Assembly (NCBI GenBank): GCA_948474755.1
Contig: CAOLHI010000062.1
Location: 682,001-746,000, forward strand
Reading direction: 5' to 3'
DNA: 64,000 nt
Source: Ctenosaura bakeri
Taxonomy: Eukaryota; Chordata; Lepidosauria; Squamata; Iguanidae
In this document: one piece after another, positions 47,433 through 58,466 of the stretch
Position numbering within the stretch: position 1 is the first letter of the stretch
Layout of the letters: each line of letters opens with the position of its first letter
Made by a program: the position numbers and the translations under genes
The notes under the pieces: model-generated
Seen by the model: the letters and a program-made list of their open reading frames with translations, nothing else
Database searches by the model: none
What the model was told of the DNA's origin: nothing

Positions 47433-47700
47433 AAGTGCTTACAAAGTATCTGCTCAATGATCTCCTCTAGAATTGTTCCTGGTAATAATGTCAAGATGAC
47501 TTGGTGATAATTTTTGGGTCCTCTTTTTCTCTTTATGAAGATGGGGACAACATTTGCCCTCTTACAGTCTGCTGGAACTTAATGTGTCCTCCAAGACTTT
47601 TCAATTATTGCCAGAGATTCTGAGATTACTTCTGCCAGTTCTTTTAACACCCTTGGATGTAGTTCATTTGTCCCTGGAGACTTGAATTCATTTTGTAGAA
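47433..47700 (-). mobile_element. CR1 LINE, upstream RT part, minus strand
   Basis: On the minus strand it contains 'FKSPGTNELHPRVLKELAE' type sequence and 'LTLLPGTILEEIIEQILCKHLE', matching 42060-42280 of the long CR1. It ends abruptly at the L2 insertion. Confidence 0.75.
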
Positions 47701-48106
47701 AAGTTTATCCAAAAATATACTTGAACAAATATATTAATTTGTATTTTTTGCTTTTAAAAAACACAATAATGTGAAGCAGGATGGAATGAACTTACAAATG
47801 AACACATACCAAATTGATATGGACTTAAAGTTCACAAATGTGTACATCCTTATTCATGGCATCAAACTAAGAGCAGGTGGTGAAAAGGTGATGAAAATAG
47901 TGTGCAGGGAATACAAAAGGTTTTGAGAACCCTAGAGAGCACCCTTGAGTGAGTTGTCTGTCTATCCATGCATGCATTTATCATCCAGGCAGGTGAAGTA
48001 AGTTTGGACTGCAGAACTATAGCCTGAAGCTGCAAAATGTACAACCTACCAGAAATGGTGTGTGTGTTGCTAAAAAGAGAAGGATAGCAAACAGAAGCAA
48101 ATATTG
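47701..48106. other. No gene seen
   Basis: AT-rich unassigned DNA. It may include the decayed 3' end of the gypsy element to the right. Confidence 0.35.
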
Positions 48107-49060
48107 TCAGTTCTGAGAGCTGGAAACATAGATGTGCTTGAAGCTGTATCTTGCAAAGAATAAGGACCATTGCATTTGCCTCTGATTCAAGGTTATAATG
48201 GCCTGTGTGGCTCCATCAGACAGTGTCTCCATACCAAAAATGCTGTTTCTGTGGCCAGGAGCTCTTTCTCCTAAATGGTGTACTTTGCTCTCTGGGGTCA
48301 GCTTTGTGGAATCATAGGCACAAGGTAGAATATGAGGTCCTGACTTCATGGACTGAAAACTCACTGCCCTTATTACCACATTAGAGGCATCAGTCTTGAC
48401 AGCAAAGAGAGTTTGAGGATTTGCATGTTGAATGATTGGCTTGGCTATAAACAGCTCCTTTAATTTGTGGAAGGCTTGTTGAGCAGTTGAATAGCAGTAA
48501 AAAGGAGTTTGTCCCACAGGAGATCGGTTGACTGCTTGGTGAAGTTGGGGATAAAGTGCAAGTAATAACTTGTAAATTCCAGGAATCACTGAACCTCCTT
48601 CATATTTGAGGGTGAATATCATTGGGACTGAACCTCCTTCTTATTTGAGAGGGAGACCTGCTTCTAGCTTAGCTGAATTCATCTTTATTCCCTTCAGAGA
48701 GGTTCAATGTCTTTGGCACATTTCTCAAGCTTGGCATACAGCCGGTGCTCCTGTAGCCATTAGAGGACTGCTTGGACATGGACATCATGAGCTGTTTGGT
48801 TCAGGGAATAGATCAGAAAGTCACTGAGGTAAATGATGACAAACCTTCCACCTGGGAAGCCTGGCCCCTTGTATCCAATATGGTGGTAACCATGAGCAAG
48901 TGTCATGAGTGTTGTCCAGGACTGAACCAAACTTCACCATCCCAGGTTCAGGAGCCCATTAAGGCCTGGGATGGTACTTTTCCTGGTAGTGCAGGGGATT
49001 ACTTTTTTACAAGACAATTCTTGGCAAAGATACCCTTTCTCTTCTAGAGGTCAAACACCA
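48107..49060 (-). pseudogene. Ty3/gypsy pol remnant (RT and RNase H)
   Basis: This is a decayed LTR-retrotransposon polymerase. The longest open part (48107-48622) covers the end of the RT connection and the RNase H domain. It has the typical order of an AFHKLKELF-type segment, a VKTDASN motif (catalytic aspartate region of RNase H), and LNQRQMQWSLFFARY at the end. Upstream, near 48800-48850, the RT active-site region reads YLSDFLIY where Y-V-D-D is expected, so one catalytic aspartate is lost. Stops and frameshifts separate the pieces. The element is old and inactive. The gag part follows at 49.37-49.81 kb in the correct 5' to 3' order for the minus strand. Confidence 0.75.
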
Positions 49061-49369
49061 CTCACCTGCACTTGCTCCACTGTGGCATTGGGTCCCACTG
49101 GTACTGATTCCTCTGGTGAAGCAACCAGGATACCTGGGCTATGTGTAGCCCGGGGCATCATTGCTCACCAAGCCTGGTGGCGATTTCCAGTTGCCCACCA
49201 GCTCTGCTTAATTAGTCCCTACAGGAAAATAGAAGGGTCAGACGAGGCCGTATCATCCAGGATGTCATCAGCAAACCCTTCTGTATATTGGCCCTGCAGA
49301 GTTGCATCCTTCCAAGTCAAGTCCTTAACCAACAGTCTGAAAACTAAGACTGAAATATCAAATGTGGTG

Positions 49370-49810
49370 ATCTGTGGTTTCAACTTGCACAGGGTCTCCC
49401 CAAGTCACTTTCATTTCCCTCAAAAAGTTCACAAGGTTAGGCAGGAGAGGACTTGACTGGAGGAGACAGGGAGTTATCTATGTGGCATCTGATCCAGGAA
49501 GCAGGCTAATTATAAAGGCCACCTTTATTTGAACAGTGAGGAAGTCTTCAGGGTGGACCTGTATGTACAGCTGACAATGTGCCAAAAAGGCCTGGAACTG
49601 GTCTGGAGAACAATCTTTTTTCTTCTTCAAGTAGACATACTGGGCAGTTACATCTTGGAGGCTGTAGTCCAGTGATGTCTGCTACTGATTGACCTGGGCC
49701 TGCAGATTGGCCACTATTGTGGTGAGCTGATTCATTTGATTAGCCAGAGCTTGATTCTGCTTAGTGCTGTCAGCATTTTAAGGTTGCTCATAATTTGTCC
49801 TGTTTTTGTC
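49370..49810 (-). pseudogene. Ty3/gypsy gag remnant
   Basis: The minus strand reads a coiled-coil-like QNQALANQMNQLTTIVANLQ (near 49690-49760) and then a capsid-like segment with FQAFLAHCQLYI and VAFIISLL (near 49510-49610), with stops between pieces. This pattern matches the gag capsid of vertebrate Ty3/gypsy elements related to sushi-ichi. It lies about 0.5 kb upstream of the pol pieces on the same strand, as expected. No protease or integrase part is recognised. Confidence 0.65.
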
Positions 49811-50358
49811 AGCACTTGCCCAGGGGAAGGAGAGGTTTGAAGTGAAGGATCTGTTAGGTTGTTATCTTGTCCCAGTCAGTCACAGGTATCATACCACAAT
49901 GGAGAGAACATCAAGAGAATAGTTGTCAACCAGTCAGAGTTGTAGTGTCTGAGATATTTATAGCTGTCTGTCTTCACACATCTGGTGCTTGATTAATTGG
50001 TGTCTCTTATTTAAGAGCCACGGGGACCTATGCACACTCTCTTTGACTCTACCCTGTATAGGTATCAAGTTCTCATTGTCTTCCTCCCACTGCTGGGAAG
50101 TAGAATCCCTATCTGTCTCCTGGGGTCTAGGGTCCCTTTCTGCCTCAAGCCCAGATACAGGTGCTGCAATTTGTGTGTCTATCTCTGTCTTAGGAGCACT
50201 AAGAGGGTGTGGCATGACATTCAGAGGCTTAGTATACTGCAAAACAAAAAAATCAGTCCCTCCCATGCATGTTCCATTCTGACATTCACTTTTTTCTTCT
50301 TTTCTTCTTTTCCATTCTTCTTCCTTTCTTTTCCAAACGTAGCTGTTTTGCTCTACAA
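49811..50358. other. Unassigned; possible 5' part of the gypsy element (minus)
   Basis: A minus-strand frame (50266-49958) ends just before a TATA-like CTATAAATATC (near 49956-49966). The layout resembles the LTR-like block at 10.1-10.6 kb. LTR boundaries and a primer-binding site could not be identified. Confidence 0.3.
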
Positions 50359-50534
50359 GCCATTTCTGCCCTACACTGTTATAGTGCTATTATTCTACTT
50401 TCAACATCCTTTGGAGTTCTGGGGTTTGTAGTTCACCAAGGCCAAAGAACTCTCTGGTTGAGAATTCTAAATGTCTCTCTAAACTGCAAACCCAAGGATT
50501 CCATAGGATGTTGAAAGTGGAACAATAGCACTAT
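50359..50534. mobile_element. Foldback MITE, family B, right end interrupted
   Basis: It has the family B left arm (CCATTTCTGCCCTACACTGTTATAGTGC) and the start of the right arm (TTGAAAGTGGAACAATAGCACTAT), which stops at 50534 where the next element begins. Confidence 0.7.
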
Positions 50535-50946
50535 GGCCCTTTCTGCAATGCACCTTTTCTCAGAGCTGGGCTGCAGGGATCATGCAAGCAGCCTCTAGCG
50601 AGGGGCTCTCACATCCCGTTCCTTCAGCTCCGCAGCTGCCACCTGCTTGCATGACATCCCCGCCTCTTCCTTCTGCAGTGCAGCCTGGGAGTTTCCCAGG
50701 CTGTGCTGGGGCAGGAAGTGCAAGCGCCGCAGCTCCGGAGATCCACACACATCACAAGTGCACGCAGGGCCCCAGAGTGATGCGTGATCACACACCATTT
50801 TCAGCTCACAGCCAAAAATGAAAAAGTACATGGTCAGTGCCTGCCATCCCCTGGAGAATCAAGCAATTGTGAGTGTGTTGTGTGGACCGCTCCTTACATT
50901 TGTGCAATGCTCAGGGGGCCCTTTCTCATGTAATGTGGAAATGGCC
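50535..50946 (+). mobile_element. Harbinger-like MITE, family A copy 5 (412 bp)
   Basis: The left end is GGCCCTTTCTGCAATGCACC. The core contains the 'gcagtgcagcctgggagtttcccaggctgtgctg' hairpin and 'cattttcagctcacagccaaaaatg'. Its right terminus, TAATGTGGAAATGGCC, looks more like a family B end than a family A end (see findings). Confidence 0.7.
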
Positions 50947-51975
50947 TCACTCTTGTGCTCTGACATAGGCTCCATACAGGTCTTTTTCTTCCTCTTCATC
51001 CTACCTTCTGTCTTTCCAAAGAAATCACACAGATTAGGTTGCCTGACAAGAGAAGCATACAACATGTTTTCTCTCATTATATCCCTGAAGCAGCAGGTTT
51101 TCACTTTTTATTGAATGTGACAGAAAGTAAGGTGCCTACTCTCATGAATTCTTACTATCTAATTAACTAAAACATATTTTAGCTTCACTGTTAATTGGGG
51201 AAACTTGAGTTAGGTGAAATCATTAGACAGACCTAGTGAACTGACAACTTAAGAAATTAAATAATGGTTAATTCTACACCACTACATAGTGATATCATCT
51301 CTCTGACTTAAAGAACTTAATCACTTCTGTGGCAAAATGATGGCAATGTACCAGAATGTGTTACCTTACTGTACCATATTGCATTATGAATCCAGACTAC
51401 AAATTTCCACTGAATGGCCCATACCAAATATAAAGGCTAGATCCACCCAAATTAAAGAGTAAAGTAAAATAAAAATATGACACTTATTGTGCCAAAAAAT
51501 CAAAACAAACATATGCATGTCTTAGTTTCACCTATTTTGCTACAGAGCTTACTACAGCATTGGATTAATTCTCTTATTATCTCAGTTCTGACTCCATTCT
51601 CCATAGAGAAATAGCTATTTTGCCTTTCACAGAGGAGGAGACAGAAAATATGTTTGACAATGCTATGGAACAGCTTGATTTTGCTGCCATGGGTGACCAA
51701 ACTAAATGAGTATATGCCCTTGTTCTATGCTGACCTCTTTCCACTCTTTATCTCATCTTAGAAATTCAATGCCAGCAGTGGCTGGTTGTTTCATGGGCAG
51801 ATATTGGTATCCAGCAATATTGGTGTCCAGCAATTTTTTGGGCCTGCCCTGCATTGAAGACCAGCAAATCAAAAGTAATTTTGTTATATATGATGATTGG
51901 GTAGTGTAGTTAAGATCACAGTATGATTGGTAGTGTTCACTGGCAGCTATGTATGAACGGGGGTTCTTTAGGCTA
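50947..51975. other. No gene seen
   Basis: AT-rich unique-looking DNA. Confidence 0.4.
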
Positions 51976-52125
51976 GCATCTCCAGTCCTGGGACATGAAG
52001 AATGGTTTGCAGAATAGTCTGCCTCAGCTAGATATTCTTCAGTATGAAAACCCCTACTGCAAATTTTCTTAAATAAAGTTGTGGTCCTTGTTCACGCCTC
52101 AGTGGTGTCTTTATTTTGAGGAAGA
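51976..52125 (+). mobile_element. LTR-like R/U5 remnant with AATAAA
   Basis: AATAAAGTTGTGGTCCTTG at 52072-52090 is followed by 'ttcacgcctcagtggtgtctttattttgagg'. The same AATAAAGTTGTGG-CTT phrase occurs at 62251, so this is likely the 3' part of an LTR family distinct from the TGTTACC family. The left edge is not defined. Confidence 0.4.
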
Positions 52126-55100
52126 GAGAGATGGGTGGATATCAATAGGACTCAGTAATGCTTAAAATTAGCTGGAATATGTCATAGAACACAATAAACA
52201 AAATGCAAATATCAGATTATTTACAGGGTCATTCTCATTAATATTTAATTATTCATGACCTTTTAATTAACATCTATTACTTGCTGTTCTGCTTGTAAGG
52301 GTTCAGAGATAATACAGTAAAAATGTATAAAACATTCTTTAAAAACAGATTTAAATTATGTAAGTGCCTATTTAGAAAAAAGGTCTATTGAGTTTAGTGG
52401 GGCTTAATCCCAACAAAGCGAATACAGGATTCCAGCTTTGAATATGTACTCAGATTCTGAACCTTTTGTTAAGAGTCAATCATAACTTGATTTGTGCTAA
52501 AAAGCTATTTTTCCTCAAGAGAGTAACCAGCTATGCTTAAATTTTATCTATTCATACTTTAAAAAAAAATCAAAATCTCAAAGCCCACCTTGTGCAGCAA
52601 TGGGGAAAAAGAATGACCTAGCTCGATATGATGGATGAGCTTATTTGAGCTTGTCACTTAAAACTCAAGGAATAAAATGAAAGATGGATGCTATAATTAA
52701 ATTTCATAATTAGCCGTCCTATCTGGTGTGTCTACCAGAATAATTTTAGAATGGTGGCATCTTCTTTAAGTGAAACTTTTGCAATCTTTTATTCGACACT
52801 GGAAAACTGCATAAATACCAGCTTAAGATATAATTTGGGGAAAAAATAATAACAGAACACTGATAGTTCAAGATGACTAAGAGGCAATTAAAATATTCTG
52901 GGAAAAATGCAGAAAAAAGGGGAGGGAGGGAGCATAAGATGCTCCTGGATCTGCTCCACTTCAAAATGCATGTTAAGAAGATGCCATCCAACTACTCACT
53001 GAAGATGGACAAGCAAGGGTAAAGGTTATAATGCTGCCTTTTGATTCATTTAGTAGCTATCCACATTCAGCCCACTTTTAATATCTGAGCATTGCAATAT
53101 TTGATTCTGAGAGGGGATTACATCAGATACATTTGCAGAATATGGGATATGGCTTTTCATTGGTTCAAATGAATCTGCTTTGACTCCACATGATTTGTTG
53201 ATCATGAGTCATCTCTGCTATCATGTGCATTGCTTCCGTCCTGGAAGGAATGTAAAAAAAGATTTGTAGGCACATCAAAGCCTCTTCCAATATGTCTCTC
53301 ATAAATAAAGAAGGTGTGTATTGCTTTGAATGTTTTAATTAATAGGTGTGTATGGGGGGGGTGACTCTTCATGGTACATAGAGACAAGACTAGAGCAGAG
53401 TAACAGCTGGTATCCCATATTCACCGTGCAGGTGTATGCTTGGCCAGGGCCATCTCTTCTTTTCAGTGCCCTAAATCTTCTTCTTCTTATAAGGTTCTAC
53501 ACTGCAGAAACAGCAGCATAAAAATCACAGATTCTTCAGTATCCCTAGGAAAAAAAGCAATTCTGGAATTCTTAATTCTTTCATTTACAGTGTTCATCAA
53601 ATGGCAATATCTAGCTGATTCTTGGGTCAAGTTGAGTTACACTGATGAAACCTTGCAGTCTGACAAATGCTGTTAAGCTCTAAACTCCCCAGCAGATTGA
53701 ACATTAGCCTTTGTCCTTGGGCCAGCTGGAATCGCCTGTTAGTAATGATTTCCCTGGTGATCGTATTGCACCAAAACCCATTCCATGCACCATGCTCAGG
53801 AAACAGAAATCCTTTTCTGTCAGATTACCATGCTGAAAATAAAAAGAAATTAGCCTTCAGGTTCGGTTTCCTGTTTATTTCAATATAACAGCCTGATTGA
53901 ATAGTTTACTCTTACATTCAGTTTAATATTTGGTTAGTTTTCCCTCCCTAGTAGCAATCAAGTCTCTGTGTGCATGTGTATCTGTGTGGTGAGATTTCCT
54001 ATAGTGATGATTATTGCCTCATTTACACATCACAAATAATGGTGAAGTGGGTTGTCAATTTTGTGTCAAACCAAAGCAAATTGGAAGTAGATGACTGAAA
54101 AGGGTCATCATATTTATTCAAATATTCATAAGGAAAAGTCAATAGTATTAAGATTAGCTATGTGTCATGTCAATAGGTATTGTAATGCTTTAGCCTAATG
54201 CATGAATGCATTATTTAGCATCAAGAAAACACATTGCACAGAGAGAGAGAGAGAGAGGAGAGTAATCCTCCCTATACAACCTTCACCTTGCACTCTCTAT
54301 TGCCTCAGGACTGCTACAGGGCTTTTAGCACTTCCCTTCTCAATTCTTATTACCTTTTTTTAAAAAAAAAAAGAGGGAGAGAGAGAGAAACAATATACTT
54401 GTTTTAGTTTTCAAAGCACATTAATGCACTAGGAGTTTCATGTTAATAGCTTGCCATGTATTCTGGTACAGTATGAATCTTGAGTGCTACACTTGAATTT
54501 TTCATGGCTGACAGGAAGGGCCAAGGCGGGTACTTTATAGAAGTAAGAGAAATAGCTCTATGTGGAGATTATAGATAGAGAAGCGCAACAGTGAAGCTTG
54601 CTCTCTTTACCTGCCTATCTATGCCTGATTGTTTTCAAGTATTATACCACGAACTGCTGGGGCCCCATCCCTCTCGTAAGAATGGAAATTCTCAAAAGGG
54701 ATAGATATCACGAGGCATTAAGTCTTGCGTGCTTTGAGAGGAGTCTATATAAAGTCTTGAGTTGATATTACTATTGTTTTTAGAGCTTCATACCACTCAC
54801 CCATCCTTCTGTAAAATAGCTGCCTATTGTGGCTAAATAGGAAATAGGTTCCCCCCCTCATTTCACACTGTTTGGGGGCGAAGAGATTTTGTGTTGAGTT
54901 TTATTGGCATTTATTCTCTTGCCATATTTGGCAGGGAGCATGAGCTAGTTAAAGTAATTTAGGTTAGACAACCCTAGGGAGCACTGTGCACCCCTTTTGG
55001 TATGGAGAAGATGTTTTTGCCATTTCCTTAGAGGTGACCTCCTTGGGGTTGTGATGGAGGTGTCTTTATTTCTGACCTAGTGGTTGGAGCTAGGGTAGTG

Positions 55101-56574
55101 GCTTTCCTTTGGAAACAATGGTGCTATTAATTCCTCATCATCAGTTGGTCAGAAGGACACACTTTATCTGAAATTAATTTTTTTGTGCTCATTGAAATTT
55201 TACTTAATCCAATAACAATGTTTTTGATTTAATTCCATACTGTTGTTTTCAGTCTCCATTCCAGGGTACACAGTCAAAAAGATATTGCAGCACAAGGACT
55301 GAGTATCATTTAAAATGAGATATTTGACTCTTATTTGTCATGTTGATGAGAACCAAATATGGGGAGGAGTGCAAACTTTGCACTGTTATCCTGTCTATAA
55401 TTTTACTGAATATTCTCTGAATATTGAAATATTTTATAGTAGAGAATTTCTTTTCAATTCGTTTTTAATAAGAATTTATGAAAATTGACAAATTTCTTCA
55501 CATTTAGGAAAGAAAGAACTTGAGGGTTTCTTAATGAATGTGGCAGAAGCTGAAACTAACCAATGAATCCATCCATACCCCAGCATTAAATGCTTAACTC
55601 TCAGAAATCCCAAACTGAATGAAATTGAATTGAATGTTTGTGGTGCTGAAATGCACCTTGGCCACCACTGGAAGAAAGGCATATAGATGTTAAATGATGA
55701 ATTAATGGACAGATGGATGGATGGTTGAAAGTAGGCTTGTCACATTTTTCCTGTCAGATTCCTCATTTTTAACTGCTATGTGGCAGACAGGTAGAACAAG
55801 ATTTTCCCTATGTTTGGAATAGTTGAATTTACGAAATTAGTCAATAGAAATGAAAGAAGGGTCATTTCAGTTGGTTTTGGAAAAAAGATACTTGGAACAG
55901 GAACTTTTTTAAAAAAAGTTTGATAAAAAACTGAAAGCAGGAAAAAAGAAACCTATCAGAATATTTACCTAACAAAGAAGATGAACTAAGCTCCTCTTAC
56001 CCTGAAAATTGGTGGTGCTGGGGGCTTCTACTCAACTTCTTGGCCATTGGCTTGTGGGGTTCTTCACGACTCCGCTCTGTCCTCAGTGCAATGAAACTTA
56101 TATATAAAAACACTGGGAGGTTGTCTTGAGTTTAATGCCATAAGTATGCAGTTGATACCTAACTCTATTACTCCTTTCTACTATGAGCCAAGTAATCTCT
56201 TTTCATACAAAATACTGCCTGTCATCAGTAATACACAAATGAAGATGAACAAATTGAAACAACCCAGACAAGATGGATAGTTCCTGGTCAGTTGAAAGGT
56301 AGATCAGGGAATAAGAATCCATCTTATGCTGTTTAGTGTTACACTCCCTCTGAAGACATAGGTCAACAGCATAGGTGTGTTCCTGGATTCAACTTGGAGT
56401 TTGGAAGCTCAGGATTCCATGGTACACAGTTAAAGCAGGACATGTAAGTGCAGGATGGTGACACAATCACATGTCATTGACAGGGAAAAACTGTCAATTA
56501 TTTAATCCACAATCTCACCACCTGGGGACAGGAAGGGAGGACACTGCAGAAAGGGCCTTATGTGGGTTTGCTTT
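52126..56574. other. No gene seen; longest repeat-poor stretch
   Basis: About 4.4 kb with only a (GA)n tract at 54239-54259, a short poly-A/GA run near 54362-54390 and chance frames. Segments at 52160-52800 and 53400-53900 are repeat-free and suited to a conservation check. 'actgcagaaagggccTTA' at 56543-56560 looks like an isolated right end of a Harbinger-like element. Confidence 0.45.
54239..54259 (+). repeat. (GA)n microsatellite
   Basis: About 9-10 GA dinucleotides. Confidence 0.9.
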
Positions 56575-56653
56575 TGAAACTGCAAACCCCAGGATTCCAT
56601 AGGATGCTGAAAGTAAAATAATAGCACTATAAGAGTGTAGTGTGGAAATGGCC
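56575..56653. mobile_element. Foldback MITE, family B, right half
   Basis: 'gaaactgcaaaccccaggattccataggatgctgaaagt' leads to the terminus GAGTGTAGTGTGGAAATGGCC. The left half is absent. Confidence 0.7.
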
Positions 56654-56689
56654 CTAGTGTAGCCAGATATTCCTATACTACCTCTTTCC

Positions 56690-57300
56690 CATGTTATGTA
56701 CTACATTTCCCCTGCTGCATCATCTGCTCCATTTTCCCCAGGGTGAACACGGTTTCCCTTTTGGGAGAAGATAGAAACAAAGAAGGTGTTGAGTAGTTCT
56801 GCCTTTTCTTTGTAACCAGATCATCAGTGTCCATTAAGATCAGAGGTGAAATAGCTGATCTCCTTGTTGCCTCTTCCATCTTCTGGATAATGAAATTGTC
56901 TATAAGGCAAGTGAGAAATTTGTTGGACCTTATGTTCTTAGCAGAATTGACTTTCTAGATATATCAGGATAGCTGAAATCTCCCATTACTGCCATGTCTC
57001 TCATTTCTGGACGTTTGGTCATCTGTTCCAGGAAGACATCATCCAAGTCCTCAGTCGGAGTGAAAAGTCTATAGTAGACCACAACAATGGCATCATTGTT
57101 GTTTTTCTCCTTCTTAATTATTACCCAGATGCTCTCAACATAGCTTCCAGGATTCAAGTTATGGATCTTTTCACAGATGTAAACATTGTGATTCCTCCAT
57201 CTGTCCTGTTTGATCCGTTTCCCTTGTATTACCACAATCCAACCATGAGAATCATCCCACCAGGTTTCAGTGATGCCTGTTATATCATATAGTAAAGACT
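56690..57300 (-). mobile_element. CR1 LINE fragment with internal deletion
   Basis: The minus-strand frame at 57235-56930 is a CR1 endonuclease (MGDFSYPDIS and a degenerate YRLFTPTEDLDDVFLEQM). The next frame (56879-56694) already matches the start of the RT part (QNYSTPSLFLSSPKRE, corresponding to the 'LLNTFFASVFSQK' region at 41920-41960 of the long copy). About 600 bp of linker is missing relative to the copy at 40.8 kb. No 3' end is present. Confidence 0.8.
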
Positions 57301-58067
57301 TGTCTGTTTAGACTAGTGTTTGAAGAGTGGCAGCCTGTCACCTAAACAATGTGCTGGATCCTACCAATTTTGCTGGTACGTATGTGGTCTTGCACAATCA
57401 GTGACATTGCAGGGGAGGGTAGGATTTTTACCTTCCATGGGAGAGACCCGGGTGGTTTGAATTTGGCACAGGGTGCCAGAATGCTGCATGAGATGGAAGC
57501 AGAGTCAGAGGATATTTAAGGTCTGACTGCTCCCCCACATTGCTTCTGAATCTTCACATCTTAAGTGCAGTATGAGAGTGTTTCTGGTTGCTTCGGGGCT
57601 GGGTCAGATTTTTTCCCATTTTACCTGCTTTTTTCCCCCTAGCCCATACTGACTTAGACAACTGGTTTGAGGCAGTGTCATTAAATAGGCTTTCATCTGG
57701 CAGGTAGCAGGGGCAGAACATATGTCTTTTGGCACCACCTCTGGCACCCATTTTGATGTAGAGCAGGACTCTGAGACTTCCCTTTAGAGGATTCTAGGGC
57801 CTAGGGCTTTGGGGAATGCTACCTTTGAGATTAACTTGGGATCTGAGTTTTCATTTATAGAGTTTTGGGGCTTGGGTGTTAGTCTCCTGGGTTGCCTTCC
57901 AATTGCAGTTGGCTAGGGAGCAGCCCAAGTATTTGGATTGCCCTTGGGTCTGAAGTGTTTCGTCCAAGGGAAGACTGAAGAGGATGTCAAGGAGTTGATA
58001 CCTGGCCTCAGTTGAACCACATCAGGTTGTTCCCCTCCCAATTCATTTCCAAGCCAACACAACTTAA
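57301..58067. other. No gene seen
   Basis: Unique-looking DNA, moderately GC-balanced. Frames are chance. Confidence 0.4.
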
Positions 58068-58262
58068 ATGTTGTTATGGTTGTTGCTGTGTTCCTTCAAG
58101 TCATTTCTAACTTATAATTTACCCTAATGTGAACCTATCATGGATTTTTCTGGGTCTGAAAGTGTGTGATGCGCCCTGGTTCATCCAGTGGATTTTCATG
58201 AGCAAGTAGAGAATCGAACTCTCATAACCACAGGCATAGTCTAGTGTGCAAATCACTGCAGC
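58068..58262 (-). mobile_element. tRNA-derived SINE, decayed
   Basis: 'gttgttgctgtgttccttcaagtcatttctaacttat' is the reverse complement of the family 3' tail. The B-box-like region reads 'gagaatcgaactctca' at about 58210-58225, the reverse complement of a GGTTCGATTC-type box. Confidence 0.7.
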
Positions 58263-58383
58263 ATGTCATCTCTTACAACTTAAATAGGTTAGATCAGATA
58301 AATTGGCCCTTATTTAGCCCAATGTTCTGTGTCTGGTCTTGTTATTTCGTGGTAGGTTATCAATAGATGTGTTTGCTAACTTT

Positions 58384-58466
58384 CTATAAGCTGCTTTCAG
58401 TCCCAAACTGTGAGGCAGGATAGAAATAAATATCATCATCATCATCACCATCACCATCACCATCAT
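58384..58466 (+). repeat. LINE/SINE 3' end (L2-type) with (CAT)n(CAC)n tail
   Basis: 'taagctgctttcagtccc...gaggcaggatagaaataaatat' is an L2-type terminus. It runs into CAT/CAC triplets (58432-58466), which create a meaningless polyhistidine frame. Confidence 0.65.

Noticed and set aside
49958..50266. 102-codon minus-strand frame as a host gene
   Set aside because: It sits next to a gypsy gag remnant and a TATA-like box, so an LTR-element origin is more likely. No domain recognised.
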